Assembly (NCBI GenBank): GCA_937975705.1
Contig: CALJTX010000010.1
Coordinates: 1 to 22,561 of the forward strand
From: an uncultured Flavobacteriia bacterium
Lineage (GTDB): Bacteria; Bacteroidota; Bacteroidia; Flavobacteriales_D; Crocinitomicaceae
Length of the DNA stretch: 22,561 nucleotides
Direction of reading: 5' to 3'
The translations under genes were made by a program, and so were the position numbers. The notes under the pieces were generated by a model. The model searched no databases. It had not been told where the DNA came from and saw nothing but the letters and a program-made list of their open reading frames with translations. Positions 16,533-22,561 of this stretch are shown here, one piece after another. How positions within the stretch are numbered: the stretch's first letter is position 1; every line of letters begins with the position of its first letter.

Positions 16533-16571
16533 ACTTCAAAAACAAAAAGTATCGAATGTTGTTTGAAAAGT

Positions 16572-16853
16572 ATGGACTTGAAACTTCTTTCTGAGCAAGA
16601 CATCGACCGCATCATTGAAATGGCCTGGGAAGACCGCACGCCTTTTGACGCCATTCTGTTGCAGTTTGGCCTCAAAGAAGCCGAAGTGATTGCGCTCATG
16701 CGCAGAGAAATGAAACCGAGCTCTTGGCGCATGTGGCGCGCCCGCGTTCAGGGGCGCGCCACCAAGCACAGCGCACTCCGTAGCTTTGAAGTAGGCCGCC
16801 ACAAATGCAACTTACAGCGCAACATCACAGGCAATAAGATTTCTAAGCGCTGA
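16572..16853 (+). CDS. DUF2805/TIGR03643 family small protein
   Basis: A 93-residue protein with the family's diagnostic core: IDRIIEMAWEDRTPFDAI (about 11-28), FGLKEAEVIALMRREMKPSSWRMWRARV and GRATKH. The N-terminal half looks like a helix-turn-helix and the C-terminal half is very basic (RVQGRATKHSALRSFEVGRHK), so nucleic-acid binding is a reasonable guess. The family is of unknown function and, as far as I remember, is enriched in marine bacteria. The ATG at 16572 is chosen: the longer frame from 16509 would add a hydrophobic leader with no match to the family and would overlap the divergent DUF2256 gene. It reads away from that gene and precedes the TonB receptor. Confidence 0.88.
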   Translation: MDLKLLSEQDIDRIIEMAWEDRTPFDAILLQFGLKEAEVIALMRREMKPSSWRMWRARVQGRATKHSALRSFEVGRHKCNLQRNITGNKISKR

Positions 16854-16868
16854 GCCATTTAGTTTGTG

Positions 16869-16876
16869 TACTTTTG
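16869..16876 (+). promoter_or_regulatory. TAnnTTTG element upstream of the TonB receptor
   Basis: TACTTTTG matches the Bacteroidota -7 element and lies 43 bases before the ATG at 16920. I see no TTG box at the 16-base spacing found at three other promoters here, so this rests on one box. It also overlaps a spurious GTG start of the downstream frame. Confidence 0.4.
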
Positions 16877-16919
16877 CAGTTTTTTTGTGGAATATCTCCA
16901 AAAAAAAGCTCTCTCTATT

Positions 16920-18905
16920 ATGCGTCTATCTCTTTCTTTCTTTTTATTTCTTTGTTGTGTCGCTGGTCCTAGTTTTGCTCAGGTTCCGCCCGATTCCATG
17001 ACGATCAAAAAAGACTCCGTACCTAAACCAGTTCCGCTTGGTCCTTTTTTAGGTGAAATACCTATTCGTGTGTTGACCTATCACGAAATTCAGTTGGTGG
17101 CAGGCAGAAATAGCGGTGCATTTCAAGAGCGCATGCAAAGCATCGATAAGATTTCTTCAGCCCAACTCACTAAACTTCCTGTTCGAAGCTTGCCAGAGGC
17201 GCTGTCTTATGTTGGTGGGGTAGATGTGCGCCAAAGAGGTTTGAGTGGAACCCAGGCCGATATTGGCATTCGAGGCGGGAATTTTGAGCAAAGTTTGATT
17301 GTTGTCAACGGCTTCAAAATGACAGACCCACAAACAGGGCACCATGCGGCGAATTTGCCGATTCCATTAATAGCTGTCTCTGAAATTCAAGTTTTCAAGA
17401 GCCCAACGGTATTGCAATTTGGTCAAAGCGCCTTAACCGGTGCGGTACACATTGGCGCTTATGCACAAGATGCTTTTGAGGTCAAAACAACAGCATATGG
17501 TGGCAGTTTCAATAGCTTTGGTGCGCAAGCAATGGTGCGCATGAAAATTAAAAAATACCAACAACTGTTGGCTGTGGCCAGAGACCAATCGGCAGGGCAT
17601 TGGTATAACTCAGATTTCAAGAACCACCAGCTTTTGTACACCGCCTCCCATCCTTTAGGTGCACATCGAAGACACCACTTGACCTATCTAGCAGCATATA
17701 CAGATAGAAATTTTGGCGCCAATGGTTTTTATACCAATAAGTTCCCAGATCAGTGGGAGCGCACCACCATGGCTATGGCAGGTGTCAAACACAATTTCTA
17801 CTGGTATTCAAAAAAAGAAGGAAGTACTATTTGGTATCAATTTCGCCAACAAGCCATGTTGCGCAGCCATGCCGATGAATTTCGCTTGAAGCGCAATGAC
17901 CCCGCTTTTTATACCAATACCCACGTTTCAAATGTACTGAGCTATGAGGCGCAATTATCGGTGAATGTGAATAGGCAACAATTGCTTTTTGGTTTGGAAC
18001 AACGCTTAGAGCAACTCAACAGCAGTAATTTAGGTTTACGCGAGCGGCAATATCAAAGCGTGTTTGTACAAGCCCAAGGTGTGCTCGGTACCATGAACTA
18101 TGCCGCGGGGCTTTTGGTATTTGCTTATAACTGGCAAAATCCACAAGTGATGCCAAGTCTGCAGTTGGGGCGTTCGTTGGAAAATAGGCAATATTTATTT
18201 GCCAATTACAGCCGTGGTAACCGCGTGCCAAGCTGGACCGAAATGTATTACACAGACCCGTCTAATGTGGGCAACCCGAATTTACAGCCCGAATTTTCGC
18301 ATGCTGCCGAACTCGGTTGGAGACAAACACCTAATTATTCAGATGGCACCAAACTAAGTTACCAAGCAGAAGCTTCTGTATTTTACAGACAGCACACCAA
18401 CATGATTGACTGGGTAAGGGCTGCTTCAATTATTTCACCCAACCCAAATCCTTGGATGCCGGTCAATATTGCGAGTGTCACATTTACAGGTTTGGAAACA
18501 GGATTGCAACTTAGTCTTAAAAAGCGCTCTACTTGGGGTCTCAATAAACTCAATGTCAATTACACCTACATCACTGCGCAGCATAATTTTACGAGCGAGC
18601 AAGAATCGCGCTATGCGATCACGAGCATGCGTCAGCAACTCAATGCAGTAGGCCAGTTTGATTTAAGTGAAAAAGTACTGCTCTGTTTGGCTTACCGTTT
18701 GGTGCAGCGCATAGAACAGCCTTTGTATCAGGTAGTGGACGCTAAAATATTGGTGCCGATCAAAAGCAAATGGACGGTTTTTGCAGAAGGGAACAACCTC
18801 ACGAATACACAATATGTGGAGGCTGGCTTTGTGCAGATGCCGGGGCGTTGGTTCAAGTTGGGGCTCACTTTTGGCCACAAAGCCATAGAAAACCCAAGAC
18901 CTTAA
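16920..18905 (+). CDS. TonB-dependent outer-membrane receptor
   Basis: A 661-residue transporter that uses proton-motive force through TonB to import a large nutrient. A signal peptide covers residues 1-20 (MRLSLSFFLFLCCVAGPSFA). A plug domain lies at about residues 55-175, with the family signature ADIGIRGGNFEQSLIVVNGF and VSEIQVFKSPTVLQFGQSALTGAVHI. A 22-strand-type barrel with alternating aromatic residues follows, and the C terminus has NLTNTQYVEAGFVQMPGRWF. There is no carboxypeptidase-like N-terminal domain and no SusD partner beside it, so it is a simple BtuB/siderophore-type receptor rather than a SusC glycan importer. The substrate (vitamin B12, haem, siderophore or other) cannot be inferred. 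The ATG at 16920 gives a clean signal peptide; the frame opens upstream at a GTG. Confidence 0.88.
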   Translation: MRLSLSFFLFLCCVAGPSFAQVPPDSMTIKKDSVPKPVPLGPFLGEIPIRVLTYHEIQLVAGRNSGAFQERMQSIDKISSAQLTKLPVRSLPEALSYVGGVDVRQRGLSGTQADIGIRGGNFEQSLIVVNGFKMTDPQTGHHAANLPIPLIAVSEIQVFKSPTVLQFGQSALTGAVHIGAYAQDAFEVKTTAYGGSFNSFGAQAMVRMKIKKYQQLLAVARDQSAGHWYNSDFKNHQLLYTASHPLGAHRRHHLTYLAAYTDRNFGANGFYTNKFPDQWERTTMAMAGVKHNFYWYSKKEGSTIWYQFRQQAMLRSHADEFRLKRNDPAFYTNTHVSNVLSYEAQLSVNVNRQQLLFGLEQRLEQLNSSNLGLRERQYQSVFVQAQGVLGTMNYAAGLLVFAYNWQNPQVMPSLQLGRSLENRQYLFANYSRGNRVPSWTEMYYTDPSNVGNPNLQPEFSHAAELGWRQTPNYSDGTKLSYQAEASVFYRQHTNMIDWVRAASIISPNPNPWMPVNIASVTFTGLETGLQLSLKKRSTWGLNKLNVNYTYITAQHNFTSEQESRYAITSMRQQLNAVGQFDLSEKVLLCLAYRLVQRIEQPLYQVVDAKILVPIKSKWTVFAEGNNLTNTQYVEAGFVQMPGRWFKLGLTFGHKAIENPRP

Positions 18906-18912
18906 GCTATTT

Positions 18913-19881
18913 TTAGTAACCTACTTTTTGACGTGTACGTTGCAACACTTCTTGAGCAACACTTCTCGCTTTTTGTGCACCAATAGACAGCGCTGCATCA
19001 ATTTCTGCCGTATGGGCCATTAAGTGGTCAAAAAGAGCTCTTTCTTTGCCGAATTTCTCTAGAATGAGTTCAAAAAGTGCTTGTTTGGCGTGTCCGTAAC
19101 CGTAATTGCCACCGTGATAGTTGGCTGTCATTTGCTCAATTTGAGCTGGTGAAGCCAGTAATTTGTAGAGTGCAAACGTATGACACGTTTCGGTGTTTTT
19201 AGGCTCTTCTAGCGGTGTGCTATCTGAAACAATCGACATGATTTGCTTGCGCAATTGTTTTTCTGGTAAGAAAATGTCGATGTAGTTATTGCGCGACTTG
19301 CTCATCTTTTCGCCATCGGTACCGGGAATGAGCATGGTATCTGACTGAATTTGTTCTTCGGGCAATACGAAGGTGTCTCCGTAGGTGAGATTGAAGCGAT
19401 TGGCTACATCACGAGCCATTTCGATGTGTTGTTTTTGATCTTTGCCAACGGGTACAATTTCTGCATCGTACAATAAGATATCGGCCGCCATCAAGATAGG
19501 GTAGGTGAACAAGCCTCCATTGACATCGTCGAGGCGATCTGCCTTGTCTTTGAAGGAATGCGCCAACGTGAGGCGCTGGTAAGGGTATTGGCAGAGCAAA
19601 TACCAAGTGAGTTCACTTACTTCCGGAACGTCGGATTGGCGGTAAAAAACAGTTTTTTCGGGGTCGAGACCAAAAGCCAACCAAGTGGCAGCTGTGGCGT
19701 AGGTGTTGTTGCGCAGGGTAGCGCCATCTTTGATTTGGGTCAGGGAATGCATGTCTGCAATAAACAAAAAGGATTCATTGGCGGGGTCTTGGGCCAAGCG
19801 AATAGCTGGGAGAATTGCGCCTAAAATATTGCCTAAATGTGGGGTTCCTGTACTTTGAATTCCGGTTAATATGCGAGACAT
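18913..19881 (-). CDS. trpS: Tryptophanyl-tRNA synthetase
   Basis: A 322-residue class I synthetase that charges tRNA-Trp. The ATP-binding HIGH-type motif is TPHLGN at residues 13-18 and the KMSKS motif is at 192-196. The N terminus RILTGIQSTGTPHLGN and internal QYPYQRLTLAHSFKDK and GLFTYPILMAADILLY are all highly conserved in the family. The ATG at 19881 is used in preference to an in-frame TTG six codons upstream because it gives the standard N terminus. The gene is divergent from plsC, and the 81 bases between them carry TAnnTTTG on both strands. The stop is 7 bases from the convergent TonB-receptor stop. Confidence 0.96.
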   Translation of the reverse strand: MSRILTGIQSTGTPHLGNILGAILPAIRLAQDPANESFLFIADMHSLTQIKDGATLRNNTYATAATWLAFGLDPEKTVFYRQSDVPEVSELTWYLLCQYPYQRLTLAHSFKDKADRLDDVNGGLFTYPILMAADILLYDAEIVPVGKDQKQHIEMARDVANRFNLTYGDTFVLPEEQIQSDTMLIPGTDGEKMSKSRNNYIDIFLPEKQLRKQIMSIVSDSTPLEEPKNTETCHTFALYKLLASPAQIEQMTANYHGGNYGYGHAKQALFELILEKFGKERALFDHLMAHTAEIDAALSIGAQKARSVAQEVLQRTRQKVGY

Positions 19882-19896
19882 TGCGTTAATTTTGTT

Positions 19897-19904
19897 CAAA
19901 ATTA
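19897..19904 (-). promoter_or_regulatory. TAnnTTTG element for trpS
   Basis: TAATTTTG on the minus strand lies 15 bases before the trpS ATG, predicting a leader of about 10 bases. No TTG box is seen at 16 bases upstream, so only one promoter element supports it. Confidence 0.45.
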
Positions 19905-19931
19905 GTCATTTTGAAGCGTTTTTGAGTGGCG

Positions 19932-19958
19932 TTGGCTCTCTTGTAATTGCTAACTTTG
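19932..19958 (+). promoter_or_regulatory. Promoter for plsC-gatC-glycosyltransferase
   Basis: TTG at 19932-19934, 16 bases, then TAACTTTG at 19951-19958. The plsC ATG is only 4 bases after the final G, so transcription would start at or within a base or two of the start codon and the mRNA would be leaderless. Spacing is identical to the promoters of the membrane-protein gene and dapF. Confidence 0.6.
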
Positions 19959-19962
19959 GACC

Positions 19963-20730
19963 ATGCAGAAAATCATTGGTGTGTTCGGTCTCATTTGGAA
20001 GCTATACATAGCCCTTGTCTTTTTTATTTTTGCACTCTTGTTTTATCCTTTCTTTTGGATTTTACAACTCAGGCCAACGTGGCGCAAACATGGTTTTCAG
20101 ATTTTCATCCTCTGGAGTTGGTTGCTGCGCATTTTTTGTTTTTATCCTGTTCGCGTCAAGCTCAATTCACCCTTGCCCCAAGCTCCGTTTATCATCGTGT
20201 CTAACCACAGCTCTTATTTAGACATCTTTTTGCTGCCATCCATTTTACCGAGCTATCCTTTCGCATTTTTAGGAAAGGCAGAAATCCTCAAATACCCAAT
20301 TGTCAGAACCTACTTCAAGGCGCTCAACATCCCAGTTTACCGCAAGGATAAATCAAAGGCTGGGCAAGCGCTAGGGCAGGCCAAAAAAGCCATGGAAGGC
20401 GGTTGGTCTATTGTTATTTTTCCTGAAGGCACCATTCCAGAAGAAGACATCCCGCAACTTTACCCTTTTAAAAACGGCGCATTTCGTTTGGCCAAAAACC
20501 TGAATGTGCCTATTTTACCCCTGACTTTCACCCAAAACTTCCACCTTTTCTCTGACCCAACCCAAATTTTGGGTCCGGCACATCCAGGCGAAGTAGAGGT
20601 ATATATCCATCCATTTATCACCATTGAAGAAATTGCACAAGCCAGTACCGAACAAATCAGTGAAAAGTGTTTCAATTTAATTGAAGCACCTCTTAAGGCG
20701 GCGCATCCTCATCTCTTCAAAAAATCGTAA
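19963..20730 (+). CDS. plsC: 1-acyl-sn-glycerol-3-phosphate acyltransferase
   Basis: A 255-residue membrane-bound enzyme that adds the second acyl chain to lysophosphatidic acid, giving phosphatidic acid for phospholipid synthesis. The HX4D catalytic motif is NHSSYLD at residues 81-87, and the substrate-binding FPEGT motif is at 153-157, with the PVYRKDK segment between. A hydrophobic segment at about residues 10-36 and another at 46-62 anchor it in the inner membrane. The first ATG is used. It begins the plsC-gatC-glycosyltransferase unit: its TAA stop is the first three bases of a TAnnTTTG element in front of gatC. Confidence 0.93.
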   Translation: MQKIIGVFGLIWKLYIALVFFIFALLFYPFFWILQLRPTWRKHGFQIFILWSWLLRIFCFYPVRVKLNSPLPQAPFIIVSNHSSYLDIFLLPSILPSYPFAFLGKAEILKYPIVRTYFKALNIPVYRKDKSKAGQALGQAKKAMEGGWSIVIFPEGTIPEEDIPQLYPFKNGAFRLAKNLNVPILPLTFTQNFHLFSDPTQILGPAHPGEVEVYIHPFITIEEIAQASTEQISEKCFNLIEAPLKAAHPHLFKKS

Positions 20731-20735
20731 TTTTG
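20728..20735 (+). promoter_or_regulatory. TAnnTTTG element overlapping the plsC stop, before gatC
   Basis: TAATTTTG has its first three bases as the plsC stop codon, and the gatC ATG starts 4 bases after its G, the same arrangement as at plsC. A TTG box at the 16-base spacing is not present, so this may be chance or an internal promoter. Confidence 0.3.
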
Positions 20736-20739
20736 TCTT

Positions 20740-21030
20740 ATGGAAGTCAATGAAGCTTTACTCGATCATCTCGCACACCTCTCTAAATTGTCCTTCGAAG
20801 GATCAGAAAAAGAGGCAATTCGCCAAGATCTACAGCGCATGATCACTTTTGTAGACAAACTTTCGGAACTCGACACCACAGGTGTTGAGCCACTCATTTT
20901 TATGTCCAACGAGGTCAATAGACTGCGCAACGACGAAGTCGAGCAAAGCGTGAGCCACCACGACGCCCTGCGCAATGCACCAAAGAAAGATTCAGATTAT
21001 TTCAGAATCCCCAAAGTTTTAGACAAATAA
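20740..21030 (+). CDS. gatC: Asp-tRNA(Asn)/Glu-tRNA(Gln) amidotransferase subunit C
   Basis: A 96-residue chaperone-like subunit that stabilises the GatA-GatB complex, which turns misacylated Glu-tRNA(Gln) or Asp-tRNA(Asn) into the correct glutaminyl or asparaginyl form. It has the full family outline: LLDHLAHLSKLSF near the start, the long helix ending MITFVDKLSELDTTGVEPL, the LRNDEVEQS segment and the C-terminal APKKDSDYFRIPKVL. gatA and gatB are not in the window. The gene lies 9 bases after plsC and 1 base before the glycosyltransferase start. Confidence 0.94.
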   Translation: MEVNEALLDHLAHLSKLSFEGSEKEAIRQDLQRMITFVDKLSELDTTGVEPLIFMSNEVNRLRNDEVEQSVSHHDALRNAPKKDSDYFRIPKVLDK

Positions 21031-21031
21031 T

Positions 21032-21901
21032 TTGAAGGTCAGCGGTTTTACATTCATCAGAAACGCCGTCTTACTAGATTACCCGATTGTTGCCGCTATT
21101 CAATCGATTTTGCCGCTTTGCGATGAAGTGGTAGTCGCTGTAGGCAATTCCACCGACGACACCCTCGGACTCATTCAAAACATAGATCCCAAAGTAAGGA
21201 TCATCCAAACTACCTGGGACGACTCCCTGCGTCAAAACGGCCGTGTGCTCGCAGTCGAGACCGACAAAGCGCTTGCGGCAATCAATCCTGCTGCCGATTG
21301 GGCCATATACATTCAAGGCGATGAAGTCCTGCACGAGGCTGATCATCCGAATATATTAAAAGCCATGACGCGCTATCAGCACGACCAAGACATAGATGGC
21401 TTGCTGTTTGACTACCTCCATTTTTATGGTTCTTATGATTACATCGGCGTCTCTAATAATTGGTACAAAAAAGAAATCCGCATCATCAAGCCGGGCCGTG
21501 GAATTTTTTCGTTTCGGGATGCACAAGGTTTTAGAAAAGCACCAGATCAAAAACTCAAGGTAGCGGCAGCCCACGCAAGTGTGTATCACTATGGTTGGGT
21601 CAAGGATCCGCAAGCGATGCAGCGCAAGCAAGAAAGTTTTCATAAACTTTGGCACGATGACGCCTGGCTCGAGAAAAACATCAAGGTAGCCACTGCTTTT
21701 GACTACGAAGACCACATCCATGAGCTCGCTCGTTTTGAAGGCACGCACCCCCAATGGATAGCAGCACGCATTGCCGAACGCAACTGGACTTTTCAGACAG
21801 ATATCTCGCGCAACAAGAAGTCGCTCAAAAACAAAATCAAGGATATATTAAAGGCAATCGGGATCGATACCCATTATGCCAATTATACGCTCATTCGCTA
21901 G
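21032..21901 (+). CDS. Family-2-like glycosyltransferase
   Basis: A 289-residue protein that transfers a sugar from an activated donor, probably to a cell-surface glycan. It begins like a GT-A fold: SGFTFIRNAVLLDYPIVAAI, then ILPLCDEVVVAVGNSTDDTLG, and the metal/donor-binding QGDE at residues 95-98 takes the place of the usual DxD. The C-terminal half is less conserved, with GWVKDPQAMQRKQESF and a histidine-rich segment. Acceptor and sugar are unknown. The start is taken as TTG at 21032 because it gives the MKVSGFTFIRNA N terminus I recall for Bacteroidota homologues and follows the gatC stop by 1 base; no ATG exists nearby in frame before the conserved region. The 3' end lies 2 bases from the convergent trmB gene. 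Confidence 0.83.
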   Translation: MKVSGFTFIRNAVLLDYPIVAAIQSILPLCDEVVVAVGNSTDDTLGLIQNIDPKVRIIQTTWDDSLRQNGRVLAVETDKALAAINPAADWAIYIQGDEVLHEADHPNILKAMTRYQHDQDIDGLLFDYLHFYGSYDYIGVSNNWYKKEIRIIKPGRGIFSFRDAQGFRKAPDQKLKVAAAHASVYHYGWVKDPQAMQRKQESFHKLWHDDAWLEKNIKVATAFDYEDHIHELARFEGTHPQWIAARIAERNWTFQTDISRNKKSLKNKIKDILKAIGIDTHYANYTLIR

Positions 21902-21903
21902 CT

Positions 21904-22561
21904 TTATTCTGCCAAGCGAAATTTACAGTATTTGATGATATGCCCGCGCTTACTGAAGAATTCTTCATAATACGTTTTGATATGAAAGATTTCTTTGGTT
22001 TGGGCATCTAAATCTTCGGGTAAATTGGCGTACAGATTGGGGTAGCATTCCAGCATTTGGTGGCCGTGTTCATCGATCTGCTCGAGGGTGTAGTCGAACA
22101 AGACGTCGGAATCTGTTTTCATGTGAATGATGCCGCCAGGCTTTAGAATTTTTTTGTAGCGCGCTGTAAAAATAGGCGAAGAAAGCCTTTTGCGGGCTTT
22201 TTGGGGTTGTGGATCGGAGAAGGTAAGCCAGATTTCATCGATTTCACCTTCTGCAAAATAATCGAGGATAAAATCGATGCGCGTGCGCAAAAACGCGACG
22301 TTGTTGAGGTTCGTTTCTAGCGCTTCTTTGGCACCAATATAGATGCGGTTGCCTTTGAGGTCTACGCCAATGAAATTGCGGTCGGCAAACTGACGGCCCA
22401 TGCCAACAGCGTATTCACCTTTACCGCAACCGAGTTCCAGAATGATCGGGTTGTCGTTGCCGAAAACGGAGCTTCTCCAATTTCCTTTGGTTGCAAATGG
22501 TTCTCCCATGACGGGTTCAAATACATTTGCAAATGTCTTGATCGCTGCAAAGCGTTTTAAC
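21904..22561 (-). CDS. trmB: tRNA (guanine-N7-)-methyltransferase, N-terminal end outside window
   Basis: An S-adenosylmethionine enzyme that makes 7-methylguanosine at position 46 of many tRNAs. The SAM-binding motif is ILELGCGKGEYAVGMG, with FIGVDLKGNRI as the second Rossmann strand and the family-defining DEIWLTFSDPQPQKARKR stretch. The frame remains open past the ATG at 22509 to the window edge and encodes LKRFAAIKTFANVFEPV there, which matches the conserved N terminus of TrmB. So the gene is cut by the window and that ATG is internal. Of a usual 210-240 residues about 219 are visible. Confidence 0.93.
   Translation of the reverse strand, partial: LKRFAAIKTFANVFEPVMGEPFATKGNWRSSVFGNDNPIILELGCGKGEYAVGMGRQFADRNFIGVDLKGNRIYIGAKEALETNLNNVAFLRTRIDFILDYFAEGEIDEIWLTFSDPQPQKARKRLSSPIFTARYKKILKPGGIIHMKTDSDVLFDYTLEQIDEHGHQMLECYPNLYANLPEDLDAQTKEIFHIKTYYEEFFSKRGHIIKYCKFRLAE

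Noticed and set aside
16509..16571. Longer N terminus for the DUF2805 protein from 16509
   Set aside because: It would overlap the divergent DUF2256 start and adds residues unlike the family; the conserved region begins at MDLKLLSEQDID.
13906..18905. Polysaccharide utilisation locus made of beta-mannosidase and TonB receptor
   Set aside because: There is no SusD, no SusC-type N-terminal domain, and two small genes with a separate promoter lie between them.
1..22561. CRISPR arrays, tRNA genes, insertion sequences, prophage or toxin-antitoxin systems
   Set aside because: I saw no spaced repeats, cloverleaf signals, transposase motifs, terminal repeats or phage genes on either strand.

Overview
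The window is a gene-dense piece of a Bacteroidota chromosome, most like the Flavobacteriia or a neighbouring class. The evidence is: a parE-parC pair with the Bacteroidota-type spelling; a short primary sigma factor of 288 residues without region 1.1; a glyceraldehyde-3-phosphate dehydrogenase with a long N-terminal extension; almost no Shine-Dalgarno sequences; and repeated TAnnTTTG promoter elements of the kind used by the Bacteroidota primary sigma factor. No genus can be named. I see no tRNA, rRNA, insertion sequence, prophage, CRISPR array or recognisable defence system. No gene-free stretch exceeds about 165 bases.

Layout. 1-3151: end of parE and all of parC (topoisomerase IV), + strand. 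3235-5744: a conserved-looking polytopic membrane protein of unknown function, then a secreted DUF2891 protein, + strand. 5727-10432: a minus-strand block read in the order degP/htrA protease, rpoD, gap, cmk. 10552-16404: a tight five-gene + strand run of dapF, a GNAT acetyltransferase, mltG, a Tat-exported glycosylasparaginase-like enzyme and a secreted beta-mannosidase. 16389-16853: two tiny head-to-head genes, a 47-residue DUF2256 zinc-ribbon protein on the minus strand and a DUF2805/TIGR03643 protein on the + strand. 16920-18905: a TonB-dependent outer-membrane receptor. 18913-19881: trpS, minus strand. 19963-21901: plsC, gatC and a family-2-type glycosyltransferase, + strand. 21904-22561: trmB, minus strand, whose start lies outside the window.

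How the genes fit together. Most are housekeeping: chromosome decatenation, transcription, central carbon metabolism, CTP/dCTP precursor supply, lysine/peptidoglycan precursor synthesis and glycan-strand release, phospholipid synthesis, and tRNA charging and modification. The least ordinary points are four. First, an exported asparaginase and a beta-mannosidase are adjacent, and together they would attack both ends of the N-glycan core. Second, a DUF2256 and DUF2805 pair stands alone without the photolyase-like genes I associate with these families. Third, a membrane protein carries conserved-looking histidines at its membrane helices. Fourth, several promoters sit so close to start codons that the mRNAs should be nearly leaderless. 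Genes are packed so that convergent neighbours overlap by 16-18 bases or are separated by 2-7 bases.
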